Positions 8,535-18,660 are shown, counted from the first letter of the stretch. The stretch is 40,970 bases of DNA from a bacterium (GCA_021817945.1 JAKAFL010000033.1:1-40970), one strand, 5' to 3'. The notes: generated from the letters alone by a model not told the origin. Translations and numbers: made by a program.

Positions 8535-9277
8535 AACCGGCCCCACTCATCGCAGGAGCATGCCTGCTGACCCTCATGGCCGCGCTGGCTTTTTTCCTTT
8601 CTTACCAGCAATCGCACCAGCGCCTGGACGCCCCGGGTGTCAAATTCGTGAGCCATCCCGGCCAGATGCGGGGCGAAATTATCCTCCCAGACTCCGTGCC
8701 CGGATATAAATCCTTCATCCTCACCAACAATGAAACGGTGCTTGAAAACTATCTGCCCCAGGATACAAGCTTCCGCATTCGCGCCTACAGCGGAACCAAT
8801 GGATTGTTTTGCGAAATGAGCGTGGTGGTCATGGGCAACGATCGCTCCAGCATCCACAACCCGGAAATTTGCATGCCCAGCCAGGGTTGGGACATCGAAA
8901 ACCAGTTCACCACGGTGGAGAAGGTTCCAATGACCCGGCCTTTTCCCTACCAACTCACCGTCAACCGGATCATCACCACCAAATCCGTCACCGGCACCGA
9001 TGGGCAACCCCATCCGGTCAACGGTGTCTATGTGTATTGGTTCGTGGACAACCTCAACATCACGGCCAAATCCTGGAAATGGAAAATCTGGTATATTCCA
9101 AGGGATTTGGTAATGAAGGGGACTTTGGACCGTTGGGCTTACATCTCCTTGTTTGCCTCCTGCGACCCGGGACAGGAGAATGCCACCTTTGGCCTCATGA
9201 AAGAATTCCTCCGCACTGCCGTCCCCGAATTCCAAGTGGTGCCAAAAGCGCCCCCCGGGAGGTTGACCGCACCATGA
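8531..9277 (+). CDS. EpsI-like exosortase-associated protein
   Basis: The 248-residue protein has one N-terminal membrane segment (about residues 5-24) and an extracytoplasmic domain of the EpsI type. The diagnostic region is IHNPEICMPSQGWDIEN, which matches the family pattern of H-x-P-E, Cys, then GW. In many bacteria this domain is fused to the exosortase C-terminus. Here it is separate and translationally coupled through a four-base overlap. The ATG at 8531 is chosen over an upstream in-frame ATG at 8450 that lies inside the exosortase gene. Its function in EPS export or sorting is not established. It is likely co-transcribed with the sugar-phosphate transferase 31 bases downstream. Confidence 0.85.
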   Translation: MKPAPLIAGACLLTLMAALAFFLSYQQSHQRLDAPGVKFVSHPGQMRGEIILPDSVPGYKSFILTNNETVLENYLPQDTSFRIRAYSGTNGLFCEMSVVVMGNDRSSIHNPEICMPSQGWDIENQFTTVEKVPMTRPFPYQLTVNRIITTKSVTGTDGQPHPVNGVYVYWFVDNLNITAKSWKWKIWYIPRDLVMKGTLDRWAYISLFASCDPGQENATFGLMKEFLRTAVPEFQVVPKAPPGRLTAP

Positions 9278-9308
9278 CATCCAAACCCATATGACCAATC
9301 CCTGACTG

Positions 9309-10715
9309 ATGCTCCAGCGCGACCATCGTTTCCGAACACAAGTTCAACAGGCGGCCGATGTCTGCCTGTTTGCCATTGCTTTTGGAATCTCCTTCTTACT
9401 GCGGGGCAACGAGCGTTTTTCCCACACGTTCCTGGGCATGGAGGCCGTTTCAGGCGATACCCTGTACCACGTGATGTGGCTTTACCTGGCCATTTTTCCC
9501 TTTGTCCCCTCCATCCTGGCATCGCAGGGTTTTTACAGCCGGAGCCTCACGGGTTCCCGCCCCGTCATGATGTGGTCCCTGATGCGGGGATGCCTGATTG
9601 TAACCATCGGCCTGGTTTTGCTCATTTACCTCCTTAAAATCGTGGTCCCCCGCGGCGTCATGACGTTGTTTGGCCTGATCAGTTTCGGATTGGTTTACAC
9701 CAAGGAGGAGACTCTGCGGTGGGTGCTCAATAGCCGGCTGGCCAGGTCGCAATACCAAAGACGGATACTGCTCGCCGGCATGCCCTCGGAAATGAAACGG
9801 CTCCGCCAACTGCTGGAGACGCGGGCCAGTGAGAGCATCCAGGTGGCCGCTGAATTCAACCTGGAATCGGATTCGCCAGCTCATCTTATCGAAATGCTCC
9901 ATGAGTATTCCGTCAGCGGCGTACTCGTCAGCGCCCGAAAAATTCAATTGGACCGCCTGGAAAACGTCATCCAACTCTGCGAAATCGAGGGGGTGGAAGC
10001 CTGGCTGGTGGCCGATTTCTTCACCACACAAATAGCCCGCGCCAGTTTTGACGAAATGCTGGGCCAGCCGCTCCTGATCTTTCGCAGCGCTCCGGAAAAT
10101 TCGTGGCAGATTCTGGTGAAAGGTTTAATGGATTGGATTGTGGCGGCCACCCTGCTCCTTGTTCTCACCATCATTCCCGTTCTTCCCGTACTGGCCGTTG
10201 CCATTAAAATCACCTCGCCGGGACCGGTGCTGTTCCGCCAGCAGCGCTCCGGTCGGAACGGGGCACCATTCACCATCCTCAAGTTCCGGACCATGTCCTC
10301 CAACGCGGAACAGAGCAAACATGAGTTGGCCGCGATGAATGAAATGACCGGCCCTGTTTTCAAGCTGACCAATGACCCACGCATCACGCCCCTCGGCAAA
10401 TGGCTTCGCAAATACAGTTTGGACGAACTACCCCAATTATGGAATGTCCTGCGGGGGGACATGAGCCTGGTGGGCCCACGCCCCCTGCCAGTGGATGAGG
10501 TAAGGCGATTCAATGATCTGGCCCATCGCCGCCGACTGAGCGTCAAACCAGGACTGACGTGTCTATGGCAGGTCAGTGGACGCAATCAGATCAAGGATTT
10601 CAAGGACTGGGTGCGCATGGACCTCGAATACATTGACAACTGGTCCATCTGGCTTGACTTGTTGATCTTGCTGCGAACCCTGCCCGCAGTTTTGGGCGCC
10701 ACCGGAGCGCGCTGA
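9309..10715 (+). CDS. polyprenyl-phosphate sugar-1-phosphate transferase (WbaP/WcaJ type)
   Basis: This integral membrane enzyme transfers a sugar-1-phosphate from a UDP-sugar to undecaprenyl phosphate, the first step of exopolysaccharide repeat-unit assembly. The 468-residue protein has four N-terminal membrane helices (to about residue 140) and a central CoA-binding-like region (from RRILLAGMPSEM). A re-entrant helix (DWIVAATLLLVLTIIPVLPV) is followed by the C-terminal catalytic domain. Catalytic motifs are LFRQQRSGRNGAPFTILKF, DELPQLWNVLRGDMSLVGPR and PGLTCLWQVSGRNQI. Length and order are those of the full-size polyisoprenyl-phosphate hexose-1-phosphate transferases. The sugar substrate is unknown. 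It sits in the middle of the plus-strand EPS run. Confidence 0.93.
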   Translation: MLQRDHRFRTQVQQAADVCLFAIAFGISFLLRGNERFSHTFLGMEAVSGDTLYHVMWLYLAIFPFVPSILASQGFYSRSLTGSRPVMMWSLMRGCLIVTIGLVLLIYLLKIVVPRGVMTLFGLISFGLVYTKEETLRWVLNSRLARSQYQRRILLAGMPSEMKRLRQLLETRASESIQVAAEFNLESDSPAHLIEMLHEYSVSGVLVSARKIQLDRLENVIQLCEIEGVEAWLVADFFTTQIARASFDEMLGQPLLIFRSAPENSWQILVKGLMDWIVAATLLLVLTIIPVLPVLAVAIKITSPGPVLFRQQRSGRNGAPFTILKFRTMSSNAEQSKHELAAMNEMTGPVFKLTNDPRITPLGKWLRKYSLDELPQLWNVLRGDMSLVGPRPLPVDEVRRFNDLAHRRRLSVKPGLTCLWQVSGRNQIKDFKDWVRMDLEYIDNWSIWLDLLILLRTLPAVLGATGAR

Positions 10716-10727
10716 ACAAAACACACC

Positions 10728-11642
10728 ATGAATGAGAGAATCTACAAATTGTTCCACGAAAAAAACGCGCTTCAACGCTATGTGGCGCGAATTTTTCTCT
10801 TTGATTTGTTTCAAAAAATGGGGTTTCACATCACAGGGAACCACTTTTATGACCTGACTCCAGACACGCGTGAAATAGCCCGTAAATATTCAAAGGATCC
10901 CCGCAACCTCCCGGCGGTGGATTGGATGCGTGACCAGTCGGAAAAATTCGCCGTCAGGCTGGTGTCCAACTATGGCCATGAATACGCACAGGAACGCGGA
11001 CGCTTTGGTTTCACAGAACAAAACTATTATTTCCACGGGCTGGACTCCCTTTTTTTATATGCCTTTTTAAGGGATTTGAAACCACTTCGCATGATTGAAA
11101 TAGGCCAGGGATCATCCACCAGGATAGCCCTTGCCGCCCTGGAAAAAAACGCCGAGGAGACTGGATCCGGCTGCGAGATTATCTCCATTGATCCCTACGC
11201 CCGGCTCACTCATGAATTTGCCCTGAAGGGGGTTCGCTTCCGCCCCATCCGCCAGGAATTACAGACTCTTGACCTGCCTGAACTTCTGGAGGGTTGCGGG
11301 TTTCTATTTGTGGATTCAAGCCACGTCTATAAGTTTGGCAGCGATGTGCAGTTCGAGTTTGAAAGATTGTATCCATCCTTGGAGGCAGGCACATTCGTTC
11401 ATGTCCACGATATCTTTTCCCCCTACGAGTACCCCCTCGCTTCCTCCGTTGAGCGGAAACAGTTCTGGAACGAGCAATATTTTCTGGAGAATTTCCTTGC
11501 CTTCAACCACTCCTTTAATGTTTGCTTGCCCCTGCATTTGCTGGCGCGGCAATCAACCATCCTGCGGGAAAAAGCAAGCGGGTTGTCCTTGGGTCAGGAA
11601 TTTGAATTAACCGGCAGCTCTTTTTATTTCCAACGCAAGTAA
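10728..11642 (+). CDS. class I SAM-dependent methyltransferase (Methyltransf_24-like)
   Basis: The 304-residue protein has an N-terminal helical part (to about 110) and a Rossmann methyltransferase core. Motif I is [19 protein letters not shown]. The acidic strand is [31 protein letters not shown] followed by [16 protein letters not shown] is characteristic of the Methyltransf_24 group often found in glycan clusters. The acceptor cannot be deduced. The gene begins 12 bases after the sugar-phosphate transferase stop and ends 17 bases before the UDP-sugar decarboxylase, so it is part of the same operon. Confidence 0.82.
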   Translation: MNERIYKLFHEKNALQRYVARIFLFDLFQKMGFHITGNHFYDLTPDTREIARKYSKDPRNLPAVDWMRDQSEKFAVRLVSNYGHEYAQERGRFGFTEQNYYFHGLDSLFLYAFLRDLKPLRMIEIGQGSSTRIALAALEKNAEETGSGCEIISIDPYARLTHEFALKGVRFRPIRQELQTLDLPELLEGCGFLFVDSSHVYKFGSDVQFEFERLYPSLEAGTFVHVHDIFSPYEYPLASSVERKQFWNEQYFLENFLAFNHSFNVCLPLHLLARQSTILREKASGLSLGQEFELTGSSFYFQRK

Positions 11643-11659
11643 CTCATACGAAGTTCAAA

Positions 11660-12603
<944 letters not shown>

Positions 12604-12607
<4 letters not shown>

Positions 12608-13488
12608 GCGACCGGGCAGCCGTTGAGCCGCCTGAACCCATGCTCTTGCGCGCCCGACAATTCGAATTCAGGTTTCCTCGACCGGCCCTTGTCATGGGCA
12701 TTGTGAATGTCACGCCTGATTCGTTTTCAGACGGAGGGCGTTTTTTGGATGTGGATGCGGCCATTGAGCATGCCGAACGGCTGGTTTTCGAAGGGGCGGA
12801 CATTCTTGACATAGGCGGCGAGTCCACCCGTCCCGGGGCGGTGCCGGTGCCTGAATCGGAGGAACTGGCGCGAGTCATTCCCGTGGTGAAGCTTTTGGCC
12901 GGGCGGGTTTCCGTGCCCATATCCATTGATTCACGCAAGCCTGCCGTGGCGCGTGCCGCCCTGGCTGCCGGAGCCAGTTTGGTGAACGATGTCGGGTCCT
13001 ACCGTCGAATTCCCGCCATGTTGGAAGCGGTGGCGGCCTATGGCGCCGGCTATATTTGCACGCATTCCCAAGGCGATCCTGAAACCATGCAAGATCATCC
13101 ACTCTACAAGGATGTGGTAGCCGAGGTGGGTCGTTTTTTTGACGAACAACTGGCCGCGCTGCCCTTTCATGGTGTATCTTTGGAACAAATCGTGGTCGAT
13201 CCAGGGGTCGGTTTTGGCAAAACCTTGGAACACAACCTGCTCCTGCTTGGCGGAATGGGACAGTTTGTACGGCGTCAACGCCCGGTCATGGTGGGGGTTT
13301 CCAGGAAATCATTTCTGGGCGCCGTGTGCGGGGCGAAAGCCGATGAGCGGCTGCCAGCTTCCCTGGCCTGTGCCATCCTGGCCGTCCAAGCTGGCGCACA
13401 AATGGTGCGGGTACACGATGTGGCAGCCACTGTTCAGGCTCTGCGCATGACCCGGGCAGTGATGAACCAACAATCACATGTGGCTTAA
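12604..13488 (+). CDS. folP: dihydropteroate synthase
   Basis: FolP condenses p-aminobenzoate with dihydropterin pyrophosphate in cytoplasmic folate synthesis. The 294-residue TIM-barrel protein shows both family signatures: [15 protein letters not shown] and [48 protein letters not shown] and GVSRKSFLG complete the active site. The TTG start at 12604 has an AGGA motif six bases upstream. The first ATG (12640) has none, so TTG is preferred. It overlaps the preceding gene by four bases and the next gene (cdaA) by eleven, indicating tight translational coupling. Confidence 0.94.
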
Positions 13489-14365
13489 CTGGCCTGATTT
13501 TGAAGACGGTTGGCGGCACGCGGTGGAAATCCTCATCCTCGCGGTCCTGATCTATTTTGCTTTTCGCATCGTGCGCGGCACGCGGGGTTGGCCGGTGGTG
13601 ATCGGTTTTTTTGTGGTTCTTCTGGTCGTGGTGGCAGCCACCACCATCCTGGACCTCAAGGTTCTGCGCTGGCTGCTGGGCAGCGCCTCGGTTTTCATCG
13701 TATTCGGCGCCTTGGTCATTTTCCAACCCGAACTAAGACGCATGCTCGGAGAGTTGGGCAATCTTCCCCTTTTCGCCACCGCCAGCGAACAACGGGAGAG
13801 CATGGAGGTCATCATCCAAACTTGCGAAAGGCTTGCCGATGTCCGTATTGGCGCGTTGATCGCCGTGGAGCAATCCATCCAGCTTCAAGAAGCGGTGGAA
13901 TCCGGGATCAAAGTGGACTGCGAAGCGACTTCCGAGATGCTGGAAACCATTTTCTTTCCCAACAACGCCATCCATGATGGCGGGGTGATCATCAAGGGGG
14001 ACCGGATCGCCTACGCCGCCTGCATCTTCCCGCTCACCCAGCGTTCGGACCTGAATAAAACCCTTGGCACCCGGCATCGGGCGGCTATTGGTCTCTCGGA
14101 AGAAACAGACGCGCTGGTGATGGTGGTTTCCGAGGAAACCGGCATGATTTCATACGCCTACAAGGGTCAACTGGTGCGCGGGGTCACCCCTGAGGAGTTG
14201 CGCGCCTTTCTCACATCCATCATTTTGCGCCCGGCACGTCCGCACGGCGTGCTGGCCTGGCTGCGATCCCAGTTCAAGGAAGTCAACCACCCATCAGGTC
14301 CTCCGGTGATCACCCGGCGCGAGCCGCGCCCGGTCAACCGCACTGGAACCAAATCCACGCCATGA
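13478..14365 (+). CDS. cdaA: membrane diadenylate cyclase
   Basis: CdaA makes cyclic di-AMP from two ATP at the inner membrane. The 295-residue protein has three N-terminal membrane helices (roughly residues 15-80) and then a DAC domain. The DAC domain shows the two catalytic motifs in IHDGGVIIKGD (the DGA-type loop) and GTRHRAAIGLSE (the RHR loop). A coiled linker (ELRRMLGELG) precedes the domain, as usual. The C-terminal tail is basic and proline-rich. The gene lies between folP and cdaR, and overlaps both. The cdaA-cdaR-glmM order matches the well-known Firmicutes arrangement, so GlmM and CdaR are likely modulators here too. Confidence 0.94.
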   Translation: MWLNWPDFEDGWRHAVEILILAVLIYFAFRIVRGTRGWPVVIGFFVVLLVVVAATTILDLKVLRWLLGSASVFIVFGALVIFQPELRRMLGELGNLPLFATASEQRESMEVIIQTCERLADVRIGALIAVEQSIQLQEAVESGIKVDCEATSEMLETIFFPNNAIHDGGVIIKGDRIAYAACIFPLTQRSDLNKTLGTRHRAAIGLSEETDALVMVVSEETGMISYAYKGQLVRGVTPEELRAFLTSIILRPARPHGVLAWLRSQFKEVNHPSGPPVITRREPRPVNRTGTKSTP

Positions 14366-14760
14366 TTCGCGATTGGGTGATCAAGGACTGGGGTTGGAAA
14401 TTGTTCTCGCTTTTGCTGGCGGTGGTCATCTGGCTCACGGTTCACGGCATCATCGAGCCGGAAAACCTGCCCTTGGCAGGGCGAACCAGCACCTTGACTT
14501 ACGACAACCTGACTGTGCTCCCCGTGTCATCCACCTCCGATGTGCGCTTCTACCGGGTTAGTCCGGCTTCTGTAAAAGTGACTGTGAGCGGCCCCCCGGA
14601 AGTCATGGACCAACTCCAAGCCAGCCAGGTCCGGGCGGAAGCCAACCTCACCGGTGTCAGCGGAGGGGTGGTCCCCGTGGGGGTCATCACCCCCCCCAAC
14701 ATCACATTGGTATCCGTGGACCCCCCGGATGTGGCCGTGGTGCCACCCTTTAAAAGGTGA
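14362..14760 (+). CDS. cdaR: YbbR-domain protein, CdaR-like
   Basis: The 132-residue protein has one N-terminal membrane helix (KLFSLLLAVVIWLTVHGI) and a single extracytoplasmic YbbR-like domain (about 35-130) ending in VSVDPPDVAVVPPFKR. Firmicutes CdaR proteins carry three or four YbbR repeats, so this is a minimal one-repeat version. CdaR binds and regulates CdaA in those bacteria; the same role is inferred from the operon position. The start overlaps the cdaA stop (ATGA) and its end overlaps or touches the glmM translation start region. Confidence 0.85.
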   Translation: MIRDWVIKDWGWKLFSLLLAVVIWLTVHGIIEPENLPLAGRTSTLTYDNLTVLPVSSTSDVRFYRVSPASVKVTVSGPPEVMDQLQASQVRAEANLTGVSGGVVPVGVITPPNITLVSVDPPDVAVVPPFKR

Positions 14761-14768
14761 CCCACAAA

Positions 14769-16178
14769 ATGACGCCTGGTTTTCCCCATCTACCCATGAA
14801 TCATCAACAAAAAATTTTCGGAACAGACGGCGTGCGTGGAACGGCAAACGTGGAGCCGGTGACGGCTGAAACAGCCCTCAAGCTGGGCCGGGCATCCGCA
14901 CATGTTTTTAAAAATCTGGAGGTCCAGTCCCGCGGTCGCGGCAAACATAAAATTGTCATTGGCAAAGACACGCGATTGTCCGGTTACATGCTGGAAAACG
15001 CCATTTCCTCAGGAATCCTGTCCATGGGGGTGGACGTTATTTTCATCGGACCACTGCCTACGCCGGGTGTGGCGTACGTTACACGCAGTCTGCGTGCGGA
15101 TGCGGGCATCGTCATCACCGCATCCCACAACCCCTACACGGATAATGGAATTAAATTTTTCAGGGCGGATGGATACAAGCTGGATGGCGCCATTGAAACC
15201 CAGATTGAAAACCTTGTTTTCAGCGGGGCAATTGAGAAGGTCACCCCGCATTCCGGCCAGATCGGCAAAGCATTGCGGATTGATGACGCCTTGGGACGCT
15301 ACATTGAGTACGCCAAAAGCTCCTTCCCCCGTGGCCTGACCCTGGAAGGGGTCAAAATCGTGCTGGATTGCGGCCACGGAGCTGCATACAAGTCTTCACC
15401 CAGCGTTTTACACGAACTGGGAGCGGAGGTTTTGGTGGTCAACAATCAGCCTGACGGGACCAATATCAACGAGAATTGCGGTTCCATGCATCCGGAGGCC
15501 ATGTGCCGCAAGGTTCTGGAGCACGGCGCTCATATCGGCATAGCACATGACGGCGACGCCGACCGGGTTTTAATGTGCGACGAAACCGGGCGCATGATAG
15601 ATGGCGATGATATCATGGCCATTGCGGCGCTTGAAATGTTGGCGGAAAAAACACTGGCCGACAACACCCTCGTGGCCACTGTGATGAGCAATGCCGGATT
15701 GGAGGCAGCCATCCGGGGTGCCGGAGGGCGCATGCTCCGCACCGCCGTTGGAGACAAGCATGTCATTGATGAAATGCTCAAAAACGGCTATAACTTCGGA
15801 GGCGAGCAGAGCGGCCACCTCATCTTCCGCGACCATAGTTCCACCGGGGATGGGCTGGTGGCCGCGCTTCAAATACTGCGGATTTTAAAAACCAAGAACC
15901 AACCCCTCTCACGATTGGCCCAGTGCTGGACGCGTTTTCCGCAGCGCATCACCAATGTGAAGGTGCGCGAAAAGCGTCCCTTGGAAGAGATGAAGGACGT
16001 TCTCGATCTGACCAACCAGGCGGAAAAGGAACTGAGGTCCCAAGGTGGCCGCCTTCTCTTGCGATATTCAGGCACGGAACCAAAACTGCGACTGTTGGTG
16101 GAAGGCAGCGATGCAGCCCTTTTGGACCGCTGGTCGGAACGAATTGGAGCTGCGATTCAAAAACAAATCGGGGTTTGA
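14769..16178 (+). CDS. glmM: phosphoglucosamine mutase
   Basis: GlmM interconverts glucosamine-6-phosphate and glucosamine-1-phosphate on the way to UDP-GlcNAc for peptidoglycan and other glycans. The 469-residue protein has the four-domain hexosephosphate mutase layout: FGTDGVRG near the start, the phospho-serine loop GIVITASHNPYTDNG (Ser about 119), the metal loop HDGDADRVL, the sugar-binding GEQSGH, and the C-terminal phosphate-binding RYSGTEPKLRLLVEG. The ATG at 14769 is preferred because AAAGGTG lies nine bases before it. GTG 14757 and ATG 14796 are alternatives. It is the last gene of the folP-cdaA-cdaR-glmM operon. Confidence 0.94.
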   Translation: MTPGFPHLPMNHQQKIFGTDGVRGTANVEPVTAETALKLGRASAHVFKNLEVQSRGRGKHKIVIGKDTRLSGYMLENAISSGILSMGVDVIFIGPLPTPGVAYVTRSLRADAGIVITASHNPYTDNGIKFFRADGYKLDGAIETQIENLVFSGAIEKVTPHSGQIGKALRIDDALGRYIEYAKSSFPRGLTLEGVKIVLDCGHGAAYKSSPSVLHELGAEVLVVNNQPDGTNINENCGSMHPEAMCRKVLEHGAHIGIAHDGDADRVLMCDETGRMIDGDDIMAIAALEMLAEKTLADNTLVATVMSNAGLEAAIRGAGGRMLRTAVGDKHVIDEMLKNGYNFGGEQSGHLIFRDHSSTGDGLVAALQILRILKTKNQPLSRLAQCWTRFPQRITNVKVREKRPLEEMKDVLDLTNQAEKELRSQGGRLLLRYSGTEPKLRLLVEGSDAALLDRWSERIGAAIQKQIGV

Positions 16179-16194
16179 CACCAGGCTGTCACGA

Positions 16195-16237
16195 GGCTCA
16201 AATCGGAAATGGGGCGTGAGCCAGGCCTGTTTATTTT
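16195..16237 (+). terminator. possible terminator after glmM
   Basis: GGCTCA (16196-16201) pairs with TGAGCC (16216-16221), followed by a T-rich run TTTATTTTTATT. It lies between convergent genes and is a modest match to an intrinsic terminator for the plus strand. Confidence 0.45.
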
Positions 16238-17082
16238 TATTGAAACAACAAAACGGATGGAGGCAGTTGGCCTATGACAAATTCGGGCAGTCGTGAATCA
16301 TAGGACCCTGGAACTGGAGCCAGGGCCGCCACATGGCCATCGGCAAAGGTGACGTTGGATTTTTGCCCATGTCGAAACTGGCCGTTGGGTTGATTATCCG
16401 GGCGGCTGTAATTGGTTTCCAGATCCACATAATAAAATTCCTCAAACATGGGATGGGAGGGGGAAGCCGGAGGTTGAAAGGTGTTGACCTGGGCTGAATC
16501 CGCAAACCAAGCGACATCCGCGGGATGTTTGAGCGCACCTGCAACCACAGCGGCCTGGCCTGGGCCTGGAAAAAGCAGGCCGTTGCATCCATAGCTGCAA
16601 ATGACATTGGTGCCCTTGGGCTTGAACCAGGGTGAGGACCAGAAAGGGGATGGACAAAGCCGGACCCCATCAACACCGAGGTAGGGGTAAAGGCAGCCGG
16701 ATGTCAAATCATAACCCCGGTGTCCTTCAGGCATGGATGAGCCTTGCAACCAACCGAACCACCACTCCTGCCCTTGGGCGGTAGCCACGCCAGAACGGCT
16801 AAAAAAAACATCCTGGTTATCCATGAGGTAAAGTTGGGCGGCCTCACCCAATTGCTGCAAGTTGGATATGCAGCAAGCCGCCTGGGACGCCGCCTTGGAT
16901 CGCGCCAGAGCCGGAAGCAGCATGGCGGAAAGCATCCCCACGATGGCTATTACCACCAGTAGTTCCACCAGCGAGAAGGCAGACTCAGGCCTCGCCAAGA
17001 GCCGGGGAGTTTCGCTCCCCAACCCGTGGAAAAGGCCGCCCGCTGTTGGCTTGGATTGTGACATGGAACAAACTGCAGCCAT
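16237..17082 (-). CDS. type II/IV prepilin-like protein with H-X9-DG C-terminal motif
   Basis: The 281-residue protein has the N-terminal prepilin cleavage and methylation signal. Ala35 is followed by FSLVELLVVIAIVGMLSAML, with Glu40 at the +5 position and a single hydrophobic helix. A long basic/Ser leader (1-35) precedes the cleavage site. The C-terminal domain carries H238-x9-D248-G249 (RHGQKSNVTFADGHVAAL), a motif of the DUF1559-like pseudopilins that are abundant in Planctomycetes, Verrucomicrobia and Lentisphaerae. Several cysteines occur in the globular part. It starts three bases after the stop of the secreted-protein gene. The two therefore form one operon behind the cobalamin riboswitch. 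The biological role of such pseudopilins is not known. Confidence 0.85.
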   Translation of the reverse strand: MAAVCSMSQSKPTAGGLFHGLGSETPRLLARPESAFSLVELLVVIAIVGMLSAMLLPALARSKAASQAACCISNLQQLGEAAQLYLMDNQDVFFSRSGVATAQGQEWWFGWLQGSSMPEGHRGYDLTSGCLYPYLGVDGVRLCPSPFWSSPWFKPKGTNVICSYGCNGLLFPGPGQAAVVAGALKHPADVAWFADSAQVNTFQPPASPSHPMFEEFYYVDLETNYSRPDNQPNGQFRHGQKSNVTFADGHVAALAPVPGSYDSRLPEFVIGQLPPSVLLFQ

Positions 17083-17085
17083 CCG

Positions 17086-18042
17086 TCATCTCAAATCCGC
17101 CCGGACCCTGTAACTGGCATGGAGGTTCACCGTGTTGGTGGCTTGCAAAACCAGCGAACCGCCAGACCCAGCCACCGGCGCCGCCGCAGGAGTCCAATTC
17201 ACAAAATCCCCAGTCTGAAGCAATGTGTAAACCCAGTTGGTGTCACTGGCAAAAACCACCTGTCCCGGCCCGGTTGTTTGCAGGCTGCCCACCGGCAGTG
17301 GGGATGCGCAGGCCAGATTTTTAACCGTCCCATGCGCCAGAATGTCATCCCCTGCCCCATCGTCGGCGTAATTCATCACCGCGAGGGTGTCCAAGGCGAA
17401 CGCGCCATTGTCTCCCGAAGGAAGATAATTCTCCACGATTGGCAGCGAGGTCATCAAAAAGCCGTTGGTGTAAATGGCCCCGGATATACCCGTGGCGCCT
17501 GGCTCATGTTCCACCAAAACATGATAAGTCACCCCGTTATTAATGAGGATGTTGGTGTAGATGAAAAAAAAGTTGGTCTGGGCATCCACCAGGGTGCCAT
17601 CCAGGGAGGGAGCACCGATGCTTCCCTGATCATTGTAAGGGGGGAAATAATCAAATTCCCAGACATTCGGGGAGATGCCAAGGCTCCGGGAAAAAGAACT
17701 GCTGGTGGCATTAGTGTAGTTCAAAAGTCCAACAGCCAGCTCTGACCCATAATTTTGGGTCGAGGCGTTGGTCAACTGAAGGTCAAAAACCACGCAGAAC
17801 CCGTCCTGGATGGTCAGGGTGCGCCCCAAGGGATGAAAAAAATAACTGTTCGTCTGGGTGGAATCCCAAGTGACATCCAAAACCTGGTTCGTGGAGTCCC
17901 ACTTGAACAGGTTGGTGTTTCCATACACCTGCCAGCCGTCCAAAAAGGGATTGGAATCAAATTTCTCAACAAGGGTGCCTGCCGAAAGCAGCCAAACCGA
18001 AAGCAACCCGTGGATCACAAGCACCAACGACCATTTCTTCAT
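17086..18042 (-). CDS. secreted protein of unknown function (beta-rich, riboswitch-controlled)
   Basis: The 318-residue protein begins with a signal peptide (MKKWSLVLVIHGLLSVWLLSAG). The rest is rich in Asn, Thr, Ser, Tyr and aromatic residues, resembling beta-sandwich, LamG-like extracellular proteins. FDSNPFLDGWQVYGN and VFDLQLTNAS look like lectin/glucanase-type strands. The C-terminal part (about 250-318: VVFASDTNWVYTLLQTGDFVNWTP) resembles a repeat type common in secreted verrucomicrobial proteins. No PEP-CTERM tail is present. The start at 18042 has AAGG about nine bases upstream. It is the first gene after the cobalamin riboswitch and terminator, and is followed by a prepilin-like gene. 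Function is unknown; a link to vitamin B12 status is implied by the riboswitch only. Confidence 0.75.
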   Translation of the reverse strand: MKKWSLVLVIHGLLSVWLLSAGTLVEKFDSNPFLDGWQVYGNTNLFKWDSTNQVLDVTWDSTQTNSYFFHPLGRTLTIQDGFCVVFDLQLTNASTQNYGSELAVGLLNYTNATSSSFSRSLGISPNVWEFDYFPPYNDQGSIGAPSLDGTLVDAQTNFFFIYTNILINNGVTYHVLVEHEPGATGISGAIYTNGFLMTSLPIVENYLPSGDNGAFALDTLAVMNYADDGAGDDILAHGTVKNLACASPLPVGSLQTTGPGQVVFASDTNWVYTLLQTGDFVNWTPAAAPVAGSGGSLVLQATNTVNLHASYRVRADLR

Positions 18043-18120
18043 TGTACGAACCTTTCAAAATGCCCTGCGGATGACGCGGGGCGGTGACGCGAACATGGAG
18101 AACCAGCGCGAGACGGGAGG

Positions 18121-18158
18121 AAAAAAAACCTCCAGCCTTCGCAAACGAAGAATGGAGG
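18121..18158 (-). terminator. intrinsic terminator, likely expression platform of the cobalamin riboswitch
   Basis: On the minus strand, CCTCCA plus a CTTCG arm pairs with CGAAG plus TGGAGG around a short TTTG-type loop, followed directly by eight U residues. It lies between the riboswitch aptamer and the coding start at 18042. This is where a transcription-attenuation platform belongs. A second perfect 9-bp hairpin (GCCGCCCAA/TTGGGCGGC, 18171-18193) lies between it and the aptamer and has no U-tract. Confidence 0.85.
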
Positions 18159-18249
18159 AAAATTCAACGAGCCGCCCAAAACAGTTGGGCGGCCTGGCCT
18201 CATCCTTCCCTTTGCGGGGAAGAATCCGGAAACGTCCCGGACCGACGAG

Positions 18250-18460
18250 AACCAATCAACCGGTATCCTGACTCCGGCATCAAACCTTGTCCCACCTTCC
18301 CGGTTTTTTCAAACCAGTGGTTTTGGAACTTGTAGCCGTTACAGTGGCGCAACCGTCCCGGTATTTCACCGGGTTCCCAGACATTGAATGGTCATTTCCG
18401 GCAGGGAAAATCCCCGCCGATTTCAAAGAGCTTCCCATCATCACCCTCAAAAAGGTGGTT
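18250..18460 (-). promoter_or_regulatory. cobalamin (adenosylcobalamin-type) riboswitch
   Basis: Read on the minus strand, the region shows the class landmarks in order. These are GGGAACCCGGTGAAATACC (the GGGAA and GGTG-AA-CC helix), GGTTGCGCCACTGTAACGG (core with GCCACTG), GGGAAGGTGGGACAAGG, and the B12 box GGAGTCAGGATACC near 18262-18275. AACCA near 18456-18460 can pair with TGGTT near 18250-18254 to close the outer helix. Boundaries are approximate. It lies about 200 bases before the start of the secreted-protein gene, with a terminator hairpin between. Riboswitches of this class normally switch genes off when cobalamin is abundant. Confidence 0.93.
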
Positions 18461-18631
18461 TCCAAGAAAAATCTTCAACCTTTTTGAACCTTTTAATTTT
18501 TCGCAAGGGTGAAGGTGCACGGACGGTAATCCTCCCGCCCCTTGACTGCAAATATCAAAATTGCCTGATTGTGGAGGAAGTGATGAGGCGTTTCTCATGA
18601 CGCCATGCGCCGTAGGGCCAAGGGCACCGGG

Positions 18632-18660
18632 TTGACATTGGTTCATTTTGACGTTTTAAT
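18632..18660 (+). promoter_or_regulatory. sigma70-type promoter for the CAAX-type protease gene
   Basis: A perfect -35 box TTGACA (18632-18637), a 17-base spacer and a -10-like TTTAAT (18655-18660) stand 47 bases before the start codon at 18707. The rest of the 18461-18631 stretch shows no other clear signal. The promoter for the riboswitch transcript must also lie in it but was not identified with confidence. Confidence 0.6.

Noticed and set aside
8261..9298. 345-codon minus-strand frame opposite exosortase and EpsI-like genes
   Set aside because: The plus-strand genes have family motifs and coupled start/stop; the antisense frame has none.
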